From: Litomosoides sigmodontis
Lineage: Eukaryota; Nematoda; Chromadorea; Rhabditida; Onchocercidae
Length of the DNA: 64,000 nt
NCBI GenBank assembly: GCA_963070105.1
Contig: OY718804.1
Coordinates: 2,396,817-2,460,816 of the forward strand
Direction: 5' to 3'
A program made the position numbers and the translations under genes. Under the pieces are notes generated by a model. That model was not told where the DNA came from. It was given only the letters and a program-made list of their open reading frames with translations, and searched no databases. Shown one piece after another: positions 1-25,412 of this stretch; within the stretch, counting starts at the first letter, position 1, and the number at the start of each line of letters is the position of its first letter.

Positions 1-2191
1 CGATTGGTATTGTGATAATGTTTTAAGTTAATTCTGCTTTAAGACAAATTTTTTTTTAATTAGCCAATCTCCCCCTATTATAAGTATTGAAGAAATCTGA
101 CCTTCTTCCCAAGTCTTTCTGTGTTGTTTAATTATGGAATGCACTCAAACATTTATAATCGTAGTATTGAAAATGATATTGCAAACTGAATCTTTAGTCC
201 TAGCTATATATCATAAATCCGTATAAGTTCTTGGGAGTTAGAACTCCCATGTTACACGCATTACTTTGTGATGGTTTGCTGCATATTCTGAAAGTTCATA
301 ATGCCACTCCTAAAATCATTGCTTTTAATTTACTTGATAGTTGAGGCTGTTCGAGATTTGCACCTGAATTAAGGAAACAATATAAGGGAGTTTTTGTTTT
401 TTCCAAACTTTTCGGTTTTGTGCGTGCTTTATCGTGCAAATGTGAGCTTCCGCTGCTCCAGCTCTTATGATTTTGTTTTCACTTTTAAATTTATTACTTT
501 TTCTTATGATTGGAAAAGCTTATCTTTCTGTTAGTATATTAGTACATCATTAGTCCGTAGCTGCGGACATTTTCTATTAATAGGAATTCCAGTTGATAAG
601 TGTATTGTTTATTTCTTTATTATTAACAGTGAGTTTGAGCGATATCTATACATGGAAAGGATAAGTATCACAACAATCCGCAGAGATATTTGGCATAAAG
701 TGACGGCCATTTTGACTTCCGGGTTTTTTATTTGAAGTTCTTTTTTTGACCATCATTAAGGGACATAGATAATTAGATAGAAGTTATCACATATCAAATC
801 ATTTCAAGTTTACAAATATCTGACAAATGGGTTTTGGTATTATTATTTTTTATCCATAATTTAACTAGCAGTGACTTTTCGGTTGTTAATTTTCTCAACT
901 TGCTATTTTCCATTTTTATATCTTATGTTTTATATGTGGCAATTTTAAACGCTTGTTTGCCTCGTTGCGGTATAATTTATTTTAAGTGAAGTTTATATTA
1001 TAAACATCACGAGTTTTTTTTTTTCATACACAGTCTTCAGAACTTTTTATGCCATCACGAACAGTATGCACATAATTTCGATTTGTAAGCAATTCGAAAA
1101 ACTCTAACTAATAATTAATAGGTATTCATTTTTTTTGTTGGTTATACTATCACAAATAGGGAATTCTCTATCTTTTAGGAAAGTTTTATTTTCCGAACGT
1201 GTAGTGATACCACTTTTATTGATACGTTCACAATTTACATGAAATCTTCAAATTTTCTTATATACACTTACTTTGTGTGTATTATCTGTCTATAATTTGT
1301 ATGTGCTTCCTTACCTATTTGCTTTATACATATATATGTTTGTAATTTAATTTAAATTAAAATTTGTGCCATCTATTGGATGATATTATATATTGCACTT
1401 TCACCAAATCTTTTTTACAATAATTTTGACTTTTTTTGCACTACCCATAATTATATACATGCAGAATTGAAGTGAGGGTTTTTTTCCCCTTTACTTGAAA
1501 ATCATAAAAAAGTAGAAAAGGAAAAATTTTTTTTCGGAACATATAAGAAGAATTAATATCGTATATATACATACAGTGGGACAATGTTATAATTTACATT
1601 ATAACTCTCGTCATTCATATGAAGCAGAAATTAGAACAAAAGTGAATGTAAGAGTTGTTTTGGTGAGTTGATCAACTATATTCTTTGAAAAATAGAAAAT
1701 TTTTGCAGTGAGGTAGATTGAGTTCCCTATAGGATAGATAGATATGAGAGAAATGACGGTTATTTAATTGACAAATTATAACGACTTATTTATTTTGAGT
1801 AGAAATTCAATTTAAAATATAACGACTTATTTATTTTGAGTAGAAATTCAATTTAAAACACTATTATACTGCATATTATGAAGTGGATGAATGAAAATTG
1901 TTTTTTTTTCTTCGCAAAGTTATTGATTCAATTAAAAATTAGAAATTAGTGTAACGTTGTTTTGCTATTGTATTTAATTCTATCTCATTCGTTTGTACTT
2001 TTACGAATAGACAAAACAAAGAGAGTGAGAGAGAGAGAGAGAAGTGAAAGTTTGTAGGGAGTTGAAATTCGTTTTTTTTTTCAATCTTACAAACTTAATG
2101 TAATTTGGAATAAAAATGGATGTAAATGATTGGGGGTTTTTTTTAAATGTTTTTTTTTCCTTATGATTGATATTTGCCGATTTAGACTACT
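1..2191. other. AT-rich 3' flank of the cut-6-like gene, no gene seen
   Basis: No convincing exon was found on either strand in this 2.2 kb. It contains homopolymer T runs, a short GA-rich run near 2021-2042 and the 41-bp tandem duplication at 1780-1858. The part next to 2192 is presumably the 3' UTR and downstream region of the minus-strand cuticlin gene. Confidence 0.5.
1780..1858. repeat. 41-bp tandem duplication
   Basis: Two adjacent, nearly identical 41-bp units begin at 1780 and 1821, each starting AACGACTTATTTATTTTGAG. Non-coding, in the 3' flank of the cut-6-like gene. Confidence 0.9.
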
Positions 2192-14135
<11,944 letters not shown>

Positions 14136-14193
14136 TAATAATAATAATTAATAATAATAATAATTAATAATAATAATAATAATTAATAATAAT

Positions 14194-14224
<31 letters not shown>

Positions 14225-14745
14225 TAATAATAATGATAATTAATAATAATAATTAATAATAATAATTAATAATAATAATTAATAATAATAATTAATAATA
14301 ATAATTAATAATAATAATTAATAATAATAATTAATAATAATAATTAATAATAATAATTAATAATAATAATTAATAATAATAATTAATAATAATAATTAAT
14401 AATAATAATTAATAATAATAATAAATAATAATAATTAATAATAATAATTAATAATAATAATTAATAATAATAATTAATAATAATAATTAATAATAATAAT
14501 TAATAATAATAATTAATAATAATAATTAATAATAATAATTAATAATAATAATTAATAATAATAATTAATAATAATAATTAATAATAATAATTAATAATAA
14601 TAATTAATAATAATAATTAATAATAATAATTAATAATAATAATTAATAATTATAATTAATAGTAATAATTAATAATAATAATTAATGATAATAATTAATA
14701 ATAATAATTAATAATAATAATTAATAATAATAATTAATAACAAAA
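14136..14745. repeat. 13-bp higher-order repeat derived from (AAT)n
   Basis: After an irregular transition (14136-14240) the sequence settles into a unit of T plus four AAT (13 bp), repeated about 40 times with rare substitutions near 14650-14700. It directly continues the perfect (AAT)n array. Confidence 0.9.
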
Positions 14746-17684
14746 ATTATTAATTATAATTAATGATAATAATTATAATAATAGTGATAGTGGTAGATAT
14801 CAGTGCTATTATATCAATTCTTTGGAAACAATTTATTTTTCCGACGTATGCAAGCTTTTTCGGATATGTCTAATGCGAAAGTTGCAAGCAGCGCTAATGA
14901 ATGGCGTCGTGAACGATGAAAGACGTAAAGCAGAACAATTGCCTAAAATTAATTTCAGGAAACGTGTACTTTATTTCAGTTAGGAGTTAAATTGAGGAAG
15001 TTCAATGCCTGCTGATAATGATTAATGTGATATTTTTGCGCACATTTTCATTAAAAATGATAATTTCGTTGACACACATGGATGAACAGAGATGTATGGA
15101 TAGATAGATGAACCTATCTTAGTTAAGCTCATTAAATTCAGGATGAGGGAAATGTTCCGGATCGATGGATGCAGTGAATAGGCAATTAAACAGATTGGTG
15201 TAAAAGATCACCTGATAGGATGGAAAATAAAATGGACGAGAGAGGAGGCAGTAGTGTGATGGAAATTTTTTCACGACCCACTTTATTCATGTTGTTGCAG
15301 AAGGGAAGTGATTATCCTGTTACCGAGCAATGCTCCAAATGCCCCGGGATATCTGGGAATATAGGTGTATCCTATCCGTTCAAAGCAACCATTATCATTA
15401 GCAATCTGTAGTAGTAATGCAGGTAGCGATAGAGGTAACATAGTGGTAATTAATTGAGTGATCACTGTATTTTTAGGATTACCGTAATTACAATTGTTAG
15501 ACTGTTATCAGTCTAAGAATCAAAAAATATCAGCCTCACAATCGTCAGTGCTACGTGTCTTTCCAATTCTTGTTTTTGATTTCAAAAATTTATTCAAATT
15601 TATTTCCCTTATCTTCGTCCGTCTCCCTCCCTCCTCTTCCTACTTGCCTTCCAACCTCTCTTTAGCAACGATCAAATCTTCGAAATGACGAGATTCGCTT
15701 ATTTCCTCTCAAGAGACTGCTTTACATTTCTTTTTTTCAGAATTCGCTTACATCGGCGCTCAATGCCTTCAGAGGACAATCGGTGACAGTTTTACTTTTG
15801 TTGAATAAATTAAGTCTTATGGACACTCACAAATTTCCGCTAAATTTATAAAATTTTTCAAAATTTTCCTCGCTTTTCACTTTCATCTTTCTATCGAATA
15901 TTCGAGTAGAAAACGAAAAAGTATTTCTTTCAAATATACCGCAAAACGAATTGCTTCGTTGAGTGAAAATTCCAAATAATAAATACCTCAACGAAATTAA
16001 TTGATCAACAAGTCCTTCACCAGCTATTCATACATTTACGAAATGAAAGTAAAAGTTCAGTTAAAAAATTAGCAAAAAAAAACATTGAAGTGCTGTGAAA
16101 ATGAAATAGCACATACAGTTAAATTAAAACAACAATTTTTGAGATGAGAAAAAATTTGAATTTCAGAAGAAAAATGCTCTCAAAGAGTGAGTGAAATGTT
16201 CAATTATAACATTGTATGGTTGATAATTTAAATTGAAATAGTATCACTAAATTGTCATTGGAAGTATATGAAGTACAATTTGAGAGCAAATTTTTCATTT
16301 TCTTCTTTTTTTTTACAATATCATTTTGCCGAAACTAATTAATCAATCCTTTCAAGGCAGCCGCACAGTTTGTCATCCATCTCTTTTTCTTTTCATAATT
16401 TAAAAATTTTGAATATTTTTGCGCGGTCCTTACAACCAATAATGTTCCAGAAGTCTGAAATGTGACGCAACAACGAGAATGAGTGGTGCTGCGAATGGGG
16501 ACCAAGAAATCCTTTGAACTGTACCGCTAGCGCTACGCACGGGCAGATCTGAAAGGTGGAAAGTGATGACATTTCCGGAAGCAAATTTCCAGCTACATAA
16601 TTGTTCCACGTTTCTCAACTACGATATAAAATGCATGTGATTTCGTCTGCAAACTATCGCACAGCTATGAGAAGTAAATATAATCTCATATTAGAGGAAT
16701 GAATAATTAAAATAAAAATTAGTGTAACACTAATAATTAATAAATAATTATTATTAGAAAAAAATTAGTGATAAAAAATTACACTAAAAAATTATGATGA
16801 AATGATAAGAAGCATAGAAGAAGAAGAGGAGGATCAACTGATAAGAAGCATGGAAGAAGAAGAAGAGGAAAAGGAAGAATTATTAATTAAAATTAATCAA
16901 TAATTAAAATAAGATTTCGTGTAACACTAATAATTAATGAATGACTATTATTAGCAAGAAAATTAATGATAAAAAAATTACACTCAAAAATTATGATAAA
17001 CTGATAAGAAGCATAGAAGAAGAGGAAGAATTGCTAATTAAAATTACCTTAGCTAATTCATTCCATCTTTTTTTCCTAATTTTCTTTTTTTTTTTATTTC
17101 TGTTTTGTTTTTTTTTTCTATCCTTTTTAAATGATGCTGAGCTGATAATAATCTTTGCGTGTAATGAGAATGTTATGAGATAAAATCTGACTAGAAGGAA
17201 AATTTAGGTTAATTAACAACAAATTTGCATTTCTTCCAAACAATATAAATTCACTCAAAATTGAATTTTAATGTAAATAAAACGAAAATTACTTTTTTTT
17301 TGCATCCGAATGATTCAAGAGATAATATGTTTTGAAAAAAAAAAAAAGATGAACGAAAAAACAGGAATGGTAAAGATGGATGGAGCAATGTTGAAATGAC
17401 ATGATTTCCAGTGGATAAATGAAATGAAAGAGTAAAATGAAATGTTAGTGAAATGTGCGGTGCGGTAATTTAAATTTTTAATTCTACTCGCTAACCTTCA
17501 GCACTACTGAAATACTGAAAAATAACTAGGTAAATTAACAAATATGTTATTCAACTCAACAACATGTTATTCAACTCAACAACATTGTCCCCATTTTATT
17601 TTGATCAAATAAAAAATTTGTTAATTTGGTTGAGTGAAAAAAAGAAGAAATTTTTTTTTTGAATTTAATTATTTCAAATAAATA
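14746..17684. other. Intergenic region with no confident gene
   Basis: Lies between the AAT-type arrays and the 3' end of zig-8. Two less AT-rich blocks stand out: 15283-15466, where the minus strand is open after an acceptor-like AATACAG, and about 16395-16620. Neither could be tied to neighbouring exons or to a family. A direct duplication lies at 16708-17045. Confidence 0.4.
16708..17045. repeat. Direct duplication of a ~130-bp AT/GA-rich segment
   Basis: The segment 16725-16838 (TAATTAATAAATAATTATTA ... ATAAGAAGCATAGAAGAAGA) reappears with about 10% divergence at 16929-17030. A third, shorter match to the GAAGAA-rich end lies at 16838-16870. Confidence 0.8.
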
Positions 17685-20600
17685 TTAACTTGTATTAACG
17701 TGTAACGTGTGAGTTGAATCAGGCGCATCAACCATTTTACACGAGTAACTTCCGTCATCCTCATTTGAAGCACTAAGAATGCGTAACGTATGAATGATCG
17801 TTCGACTGTTACGTTTTACTTTTGAAACATACTCTTAAAAAAAAAAAAAAAAGATCAAACATAAATAAACAGATGCATTCTCACTTCTTTTTTCATGTTA
17901 AATTATAATTTCAACAAATTTAAATAGTCGTGAAGAAAAGTTGACGTTGAAATTCATAAAATTTTTTAGCAAATTTTTTTTTTACAATTACTTTACATAC
18001 AATTAAAACTGTTACTGCTAAAGTAAATTCAAATTCTCTTTCTTTTTTTTTTTTTTAATTCACTAACTTTTAGTATTTCTAAAATCGATCACTTTTCCAT
18101 CTCTTAACCATTCCACTTCATCATTCACTGCATTTCCATCACTGTCAACTGTTATCGTACAATTTAGCAGCACTTCATTGCCAATCATATTTGCCATCAA
18201 ATTTGTCGTACGTTCTGAATTTTAATCGAAATAAAAAAATAAAAAACTGAAATTGTTTTACTGGAAATGTTCAAGTGGAAAAGTTGAAGGAGCAAAAAGT
18301 AATTCTAAAATAGTAATAATAAGCAAAAAAATTTCTCGAATACATTTGAGATTTAAAAAAGGTATCTTTTGCAATTTTGAATAATTTAATTACAGTTTAA
18401 TTTACAGTTACATTTTAGTGAATTTGCAAGATAAATGTAAATTTTACAAGCGAGCATTATTTTAGAAATCAAATTAAAGTGCTTCATCTTCAAACGATGC
18501 AGTTGTTGACGAAAGAATATTTATTACTTATCAATAATGTTAAGTTTTTCCGACGTTAAAATTTACACTAACAAATTGTTCGTGCTAAAAAATTTGGAAT
18601 TTTTGAAAAGTTATGCCCGATAATTTTCTTTTTTTTCATTCCTTTATGTATAAATAAACAAATTAGTTTAAAAAAAAAGAAAAATTAGATTAAATCTGAT
18701 TGATCGTTGTTAAGTTTAGGATTTTAATAAAAAATAATAAATTTATCATTGCATGAATAACGAATAGAAAATTAATTCACGTCTGAAGTTAAATTCGTTA
18801 CACATGAAAAAGTTGTTTTAAAAGGGTTGGTTGATGAAAGAAATGCAAATTTATATTACCAAAATGAATAAAAATTTTTTAAATTAATTTTCGGAGGAAA
18901 ATCAGAGAGTTGAAGTGGTTTCGCGAACCTTTTTGAAATTTAAAATGATAGATGAATTAAAATAAATTAGAATATGATTTTTCTCCAAAATATAAAACGA
19001 ACAAATTGTACTTTCTTACACTCCCAGTTATTGTGATGATTAATTTTTTTAAAAAATAAAACACATGCATAAATTAATTACTTGCTGGTACGGATGTTAA
19101 TGGTTTGATATTGCCTGTCTCTGTAAAATACAAAAAATGAAGAAATAAAAAATGTAAAAAAGTTAAAGGATTACAAAAAAAAAGCGTTCAATTCGAAACA
19201 ATTATTAATTTATTCAAAAAACTTAAAAAAAAATTGCTCTAAAATTTTTGATTGCCAAAAACACTTAGCCTTGCTCTACTTGGCTATCACTATTTTTAGC
19301 TAACTAATTACAATTTCATATTTCCAAGCAAAAAAGAAAAAAGTCTGATTTACCAACAACATTTAAATATACGGCGTAAACGGTGCTTCTTGGTTCAGTG
19401 TTCACTTCACACAAATAGCAACCTGAATCTGACCTTTCAGCACGTCTGTAACGCTTATCAAATTCGATTAGACTAACAAATGCGCCAATGAATTTTTGCG
19501 CAAAAATTGCTAATTATTGAATGGAAGAAAGAAGTGAAGGAAATTGGTTCATTTTAAATTTGCTATGCTAAGTGGGTGTTGGGTTTTTTTTTTTTTTTGC
19601 ATAATTTATCCATAAAGTGTACTTCGTGGTTTTTTTTCCTCCTCAAATTGTTCATGCAACGTTTCAGGAAAAGTTTGCTAAGTATGCTGGCCGTTCGTAC
19701 AAAGATAAGATGCTAGTGCAAATGCCGTGTGATACATTTAATTATACTTCTTCTTTTTACTAACCTAAAATGGTTGATACTTGCACGTGCAATTTTAGTA
19801 TAAATTTAAATTTGCTATGCTAAGTTTATGCTCAAAATAGTGCAGCACTTGGAAGTTTGAAATTTATAAATAGTTTAATGAATTATGGCTGAGCAAATAA
19901 TAAGCGGTAAGTGCAATGTGAGCGTAATTGACGTAATTGCTTTCGTATTGATAGACTGTAGTGGAACGTAACGGATCACTATTGTTTTATTATTATTATT
20001 ATTATTACTAATTATTAATACCTAACAGTTAGCACGTAAGTAATAAGTAGTAAGTACAGTGTGAGCATAATTGACGTAATTGCTTTCGCATTGATAGGTT
20101 GTAGTGGAACGTAACGGATTATTATTTCACTATTATTATTAATTATTATTAATTATTATTATTACCTAATAGTTAACACCCAGTCAACTTCAGATGGCTT
20201 AAGCGATATCTGAAATCTGGAGTCAGTGGTGAATGATTGCTCACCAGCAGTCAATAATGCCTCATCACGTAGACGTGTCCAAGCCACCTGAAATAACTCT
20301 CACTTAATGAAAGATGAAATGACATTCAAGTAAGTGACATCACTACCAATTTTCAGTTCATTACTAGTTGAAATTTTACGAAAAATATTCGTGATCATAA
20401 TTTAAACAATAAAAATTTTTAATTAAATTAAAAATTTACTTCAAATGTGAAATGTAAAACATTCCTAGTGAATAAAACAGACAAATTGAAATTTGTAAAA
20501 ATAAAAGAGAGTAAGAGAGAAAGAGAAAGAGAGAGTGAGAGACCATATTTTGCTTCAAATGTGGTATTGTACAGTGAAGATAAGCAGCTTCATGTAACAA

Positions 20601-23600
20601 TACGTCGACAATCCGTTGCTTTTCATTGCTAGCCATTTCTGAATTTTCATTAAATCGCTCCATTCGTGAACATTCTCGAACATACTTCTCCTGTGCTGTT
20701 AGCGATTGAGCACCTTAAAGCGAAAAGAAAGAAGAGAGAATGAAATTAAAAATTTAAATTTATAATTTTCAACATTTAACAGTGTGTGTGTGTAACTGTT
20801 GCGAATTGAGGTCGCTCATCTCTTTCACTCTTCGTTTTCCTCTTCATTTTTTGATTGTTTCAAAAACTCACCCTGTTAAAACGCTTATGTTAACATGATT
20901 CACTCATCATCAATGCATTAAAAAAAAAAAAAGTAAAGACAAGAAAAGGCAAAAAAAAAAGAACAAGGCATTCAGAAATTTTTCGAAATTTTTGTTACAT
21001 TTGCAAAAAAAAAAAACAAATTCCTCAAAAGTTTGCTTTTCTTCTTTTTTTTTTCAAAATTTAAACTTAGGCGACAGGAGAAGTTATCAAAAATTTGCTT
21101 TTTTTCATTTTTTTCACAATTTTAAAATTTGAGGAAAAATGACACCTTCATGGGAAATATTTATCATATTGTATGATATAGTTGGCATTTTCAAAAAATT
21201 CAAACTTCCTTTTCGTTCTCTTTTCTTTTTTCACTTTTTAGTGTTTTTGTTTTTCACTCATAACTTTCGACTTGGAAAAAAATGAGCGAAAAAAAGGAGC
21301 AAATTTGAAATCACTGTTAACTGAGAAAAAAAATACTGAAATATTCGTAAATGGTTATTATTACTTATTAATTTCTTATTTTCGAAATTAAAAAAAAAAG
21401 TGGAAACTGAGAATTAGTGTAATATTTTGATAAAACTGCAATTTATTTCATTCATACATGCATCAGTTGTGCAATTTTTCATTCGCATTTTTAAAATAAT
21501 TTCAAAGCATTTAGGTTTGTAATTTTTATTTGAAAATTATCAGCTTAGTGCGTACAGTCTAATTGATTAGTTCCAATTGTAGGATTAAAGAAATTATATT
21601 ATTGAAAATAGTATTAATAAGAAAATAAAATTTAAAAAACAAATTCAAAAATGAAATAAATGATATTTCAGCAAACATTGTTGCCTCAAGCGATATAATT
21701 TTTTTTCCTATTTAATTATAAAATAATGTTATTTAAAAAAAAAAGAGCAAAAGGAAAAAAAAGAAAGATGCAGAGAGGGAGGGAGAGAGAGAGAGAGATG
21801 AGTGAAGCCTATGTTATTTAGAAGAGAGAGTGATTGGTTACATTTTTGGCTAAGTAATCCGTCAAATTGTGTCCAACTACCAATTGTGTAATTTGACTGT
21901 CCGTAAGGCCTACTAGTTAGGATGTGAAAGTAAGAGACCAGTTGTCAAATTCATTGAAAGTAAGTTGAAATGAAACATTGGAGGTGAGAACTGAAACGAA
22001 AATAATTCATTTCCGATTAGCATTAATTGCACCCAAACAACTTTTGAAACGTATGTTTTACGTAGGCTACGTAGGCTTGTCATCGGCTGTTTGTAGCGCT
22101 ATTTGATTGCCATAAATTTAAATATAATTCTTTTTTTTAAGCTTGATGAAAAAAAAAAGAAGAATTGCTTTCCAATAAATCGGTTTATTAATTTGCTACT
22201 TTTTAAAAATATCAAATAATAGTTGCTAATAAGTGCTACTAATTATTTCTGCAATATTAGCAAGGTAATTTCACGTAAATTAACTTCAAGCACGTATGGT
22301 TTGTTGAAGTGAAAATTGAATGCATAAATTTTTGCAGCGACTATAAATGATCATTTCAAAATATTTTCATCATTTTTTAACAAAAAAAAACCTCACTCTC
22401 TCTCTCACTCACTTACTTACTTACTCACTCTTGCAAAATATTTATGAATTGTATTTGTGTGAAAATAACTTGATGTTAGAGGAGAAAAAAAAATCGACTG
22501 AATTTAAGATGGTGTTTGAAATAATTAAAATGTTCTACACCATGGACTATTTAATTTCACTTCGTAGCCTGTTATTACAAACGAGCTATATTAGAAGCAA
22601 ATCAATTATTCACTCAAATTTCAAATTTACTTTCACTTCTAAGCAGCTATATATTATAATTCAAAAACTTCCTCCTGAAATGTTCCATTTAGCAACAACA
22701 ACTATTCAACTCATCCATCCTTAATATTAATGAGTCTAGCTTTATCCAGCTAGCGTTGAGCCTAGGCTGACCACAGTGAAGTAGTCCAGTTTGCTCCAAC
22801 ACTTCAAGAGCTCAATGAGTAATGAAATGAGAATTAAAAGTTAGCTCATCATCATTAGCTACCGCCTATCAATCAGAGAGAACGGGCTTTTCCTCCATCT
22901 TCTCCGATGCTTTCGATTCAGATCAGATTACAGAGGATCAATCAATCAATTGCAAAATTTACTTAAATTAATTTAATTTTGAAATTAATGATAAGCAAAT
23001 TTAACTAATCGTAAAATTTTCCAAGCGTCTCTGCTTTATTTGACAACTTCTTGAAATGTTCTTACAACACCAACAACCATTGAAATCTCTTGATGATATT
23101 ACTGAGTCTAAGCGACTAGTGTCATTTTAAGAGTGAGCTAAGTGCGATTTTCAAATTTGAAGGAATTTTCAATGACCTCATTTCTCTTTCACATATATTT
23201 TATGATTTACAGATAGATAGATATCGTTACAAATAGCTAGCCAATGGTGCCTCAATTCACATGCAAATTTACCAATCATTGAAATAAATTTAATAAATTT
23301 TAAACGTAAAAATCTCTCCTTCTATTTCGATATAAATTACTATTTATAAAATTGAAAATTTTCCACTTTATTATTGAAATTGGAAAATATTTTTTAATTT
23401 GTGCTTCACTTAGCGAGTAGAAAAATCAGCCAAAAAAACAAAAATTATACTGCTAGCTATATTTTCTTCAAAATGACCTTTGAATTATTTCACTCATTGA
23501 TTTCATGATGTACTTTCGAATTTAAGCAATACAAAGGAAGAATGCTAATTTTCTAGCAAAAATTTTTAATAATAGTGCTGTTTTTTAATTTCAATCAATC

Positions 23601-24295
23601 AGTAAGTAAGTAATCGATAAGAAATATGTCCAAAGAAAAAATCGCTAGCATATTTTTTCCACTAAAAAAAAAACACGAAAAATCTATCATTTTATTCAGT
23701 TCCTTTAATTATTGGTTCCTTTTGATATAAAATTTTTAATTTGAATGATTATCATAACTAGCTTGCTCTAAAACAACTAGACAAACTAACATTAATAATA
23801 CGCTTTCTTTTATTGAGCATATCCGCTTCTTTCTAAATTACATTTATTTTACGTCGAATTAATTTCTAAAATAGTGCAATCACTTTTTAAACTTATGGAA
23901 TGAATTAATTTCAAAATTTCTATTTCCATTTAGTAAATCTGAGAAATGCATTATTGAATTTCAAATCTACAGTACCATGGTGAATTTAGGGATGTTCAAA
24001 AATCAGGACATTGAAGCGCATGCGTAAGAAAGAGCGGAATGTGTGTGTGCGATACCACACTAACTAAATTGAAATTTCGTTTCTGATAAATCTAATTATA
24101 TGCTTAGTTCTACCGCACCGTAACACAATCTCTGTTCTTTTAATTCAAACAAATATTTCCTTTTATGTGGAAGTTTCCTTCCACTCTTTTTTTTTTGGTT
24201 TTGTTTTAATGAATTGAAAAAAAAAATTCTTGTTAAAATTTAATACCTTGTAGATTGATGAGTGCTACAAGAAGTTGTACGATAACTAAGGCCAT
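17685..24295 (-). CDS. zig-8: ZIG-8-like secreted two-immunoglobulin-domain protein
   Basis: Seven exons (24295-24247, 20713-20544, 20287-20166, 19445-19354, 19120-19082, 18214-18068, 17833-17685) join in frame into ~255 residues. Exon 1 is a signal peptide. Ig1 runs from LHCTIPHL through VAWTRLRD and LLTAGEQSF to SDSGCYLCEVN. A 13-codon linker exon follows. Ig2 runs from VLLNCTIT through VEWLRDGK to EDDGSYSCKM. Each domain has the Cys-Trp-Cys core and the D-x-G-x-Y-x-C motif. Order, linker position and phrases such as AWTRLRD, LLTAG and NLMANM match what I recall of C. elegans ZIG-8, a member of the zig family acting in neuronal position and axon maintenance, related to insect DPR/lachesin proteins. 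There is no C-terminal membrane helix. A probable SL acceptor lies at 24331, 36 nt before the ATG. That 5' segment is tandemly triplicated. Intron 1 is 3.5 kb. Confidence 0.9.
19895..20180. repeat. ~140-bp direct duplication overlapping the donor end of zig-8 exon 3
   Basis: 19895-20035 and 20036-20180 share GACGTAATTGCTTTCG, GTAGTGGAACGTAACGGAT, an ATT-rich run and then TACCTAA-AGTTA-CAC. In the second copy this last part is the real exon 3 end and donor (20166/20165). In the first copy it is a decoy donor in the intron. Confidence 0.85.
20714..24246. other. Large intron 1 of zig-8, no nested gene recognised
   Basis: 3.5 kb between the signal-peptide exon and the Ig exons. An open frame of 125 codons on the plus strand (22347-22724) has low-complexity content, no splice context and no family features, so it is not called a gene. 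Short GA and CT runs occur near 21775-21800 and 22390-22430. Confidence 0.5.
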
Positions 24296-24379
24296 AACCG
24301 TAACATTTCACGCAAATGTACCGTAAACAACTGAAAAATAATTTTATGACAATTAGTCAATTATGACAATTAATCGTTT

Positions 24380-24415
<36 letters not shown>

Positions 24416-24512
24416 TTGATTGAGGGAGAACCGTAACATTTCACGCAAATGTACTGTAAACAACTGAAAAATAATTTTATGACAATTAGTCAATTATGAC
24501 AATTAATCGTTT

Positions 24513-24560
<48 letters not shown>

Positions 24561-24657
24561 TTGATTGAGGGAGAACCGTAACATTTCACGCAAATGTACT
24601 GTAAACAACTGAAAAATAATTTTATGACAATTAGTCAATTATGACAATTAATCGTTT

Positions 24658-24705
<48 letters not shown>

Positions 24706-24718
24706 TTGATTGAGGGAG
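24296..24718. repeat. Triplicated 5' region of zig-8, each unit with a (CA)n tract
   Basis: Three tandem units (24296-24428, 24429-24573, 24574-24718; 133, 145 and 145 bp) begin AACCGTAACATTTCACGCAA and end with a (CA)n tract plus CCTATTGATTGAGGGAG. Length differences come mainly from the CA tract. The array abuts the zig-8 ATG at 24295. Each unit carries the minus-strand acceptor TATTTTTCAG followed by TTGTTTAC (24331 in the first), so the presumed trans-splice site and 5' UTR exist in triplicate. Confidence 0.93.
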
Positions 24719-25190
24719 AATGTGTGACAAATAGTAAAAGCCAAGTGAAAATGTCCTTCAACAATTTTCTTTCACCAATGATGATCGTAGCACAGAGCGC
24801 GAAATTGATACTCCCTCACTTCAAACATCAAATAATTGCAATAAATTTTTGCTTTTAAACTAAAAAAAATGAAACTTTTTTTAAATTAAAAAAAAATTTG
24901 CCAATATTTTTCAAGTATAATTTAACAAACAAAATAAACATATTTATCTTTTTTAAAAATAATAGCGAAAATTTATAAAAAAATAAAAAAATAAATAAAC
25001 TTCAACTATAATTCATAAAATGAAAAAGTTACAAAGAAAAGTAAACAAGGAGGAAAATAAAGAATTGAATTAAAAATTTTCCCATTTAAAAAAACAATTA
25101 GCATTAATTGCAAGATGAACAAAATGTTGGGAGTTCAAATGACAAAATATATTCGATTATTTCTCACACTAATACTGTAAGGTTAACAAG

Positions 25191-25246
25191 CAATTTATTT
25201 TCCTACAACAGATAGATTATGCTCCGTTATTGTAATTGTAATTGTT

Positions 25247-25291
<45 letters not shown>

Positions 25292-25357
25292 ATTGTTATT
25301 GTTCAAACAATTTATTTGCCTACAACAGATAGATTATGCTCCGTTATTGTAATTGTT

Positions 25358-25402
<45 letters not shown>

Positions 25403-25412
25403 ACTGTTATTG
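25191..25412. repeat. Two-copy ~110-bp repeat containing (TTG)n
   Basis: Two units (25191-25307 and 25308-25412) share CAATTTATTT-CCTACAACAG ... CTCCGTTATTGTAATTG, followed by a (TTG)n run of about 15-20 units. They lie upstream of zig-8. Confidence 0.88.

Noticed and set aside
22347..22724. 125-codon plus-strand frame in zig-8 intron 1
   Set aside because: Low-complexity start, AT-rich codon content, no splice or family evidence.
22730..22900. Possible tRNA-like or structured RNA in a less AT-rich patch
   Set aside because: No cloverleaf arms or T-loop consensus could be matched on either strand.
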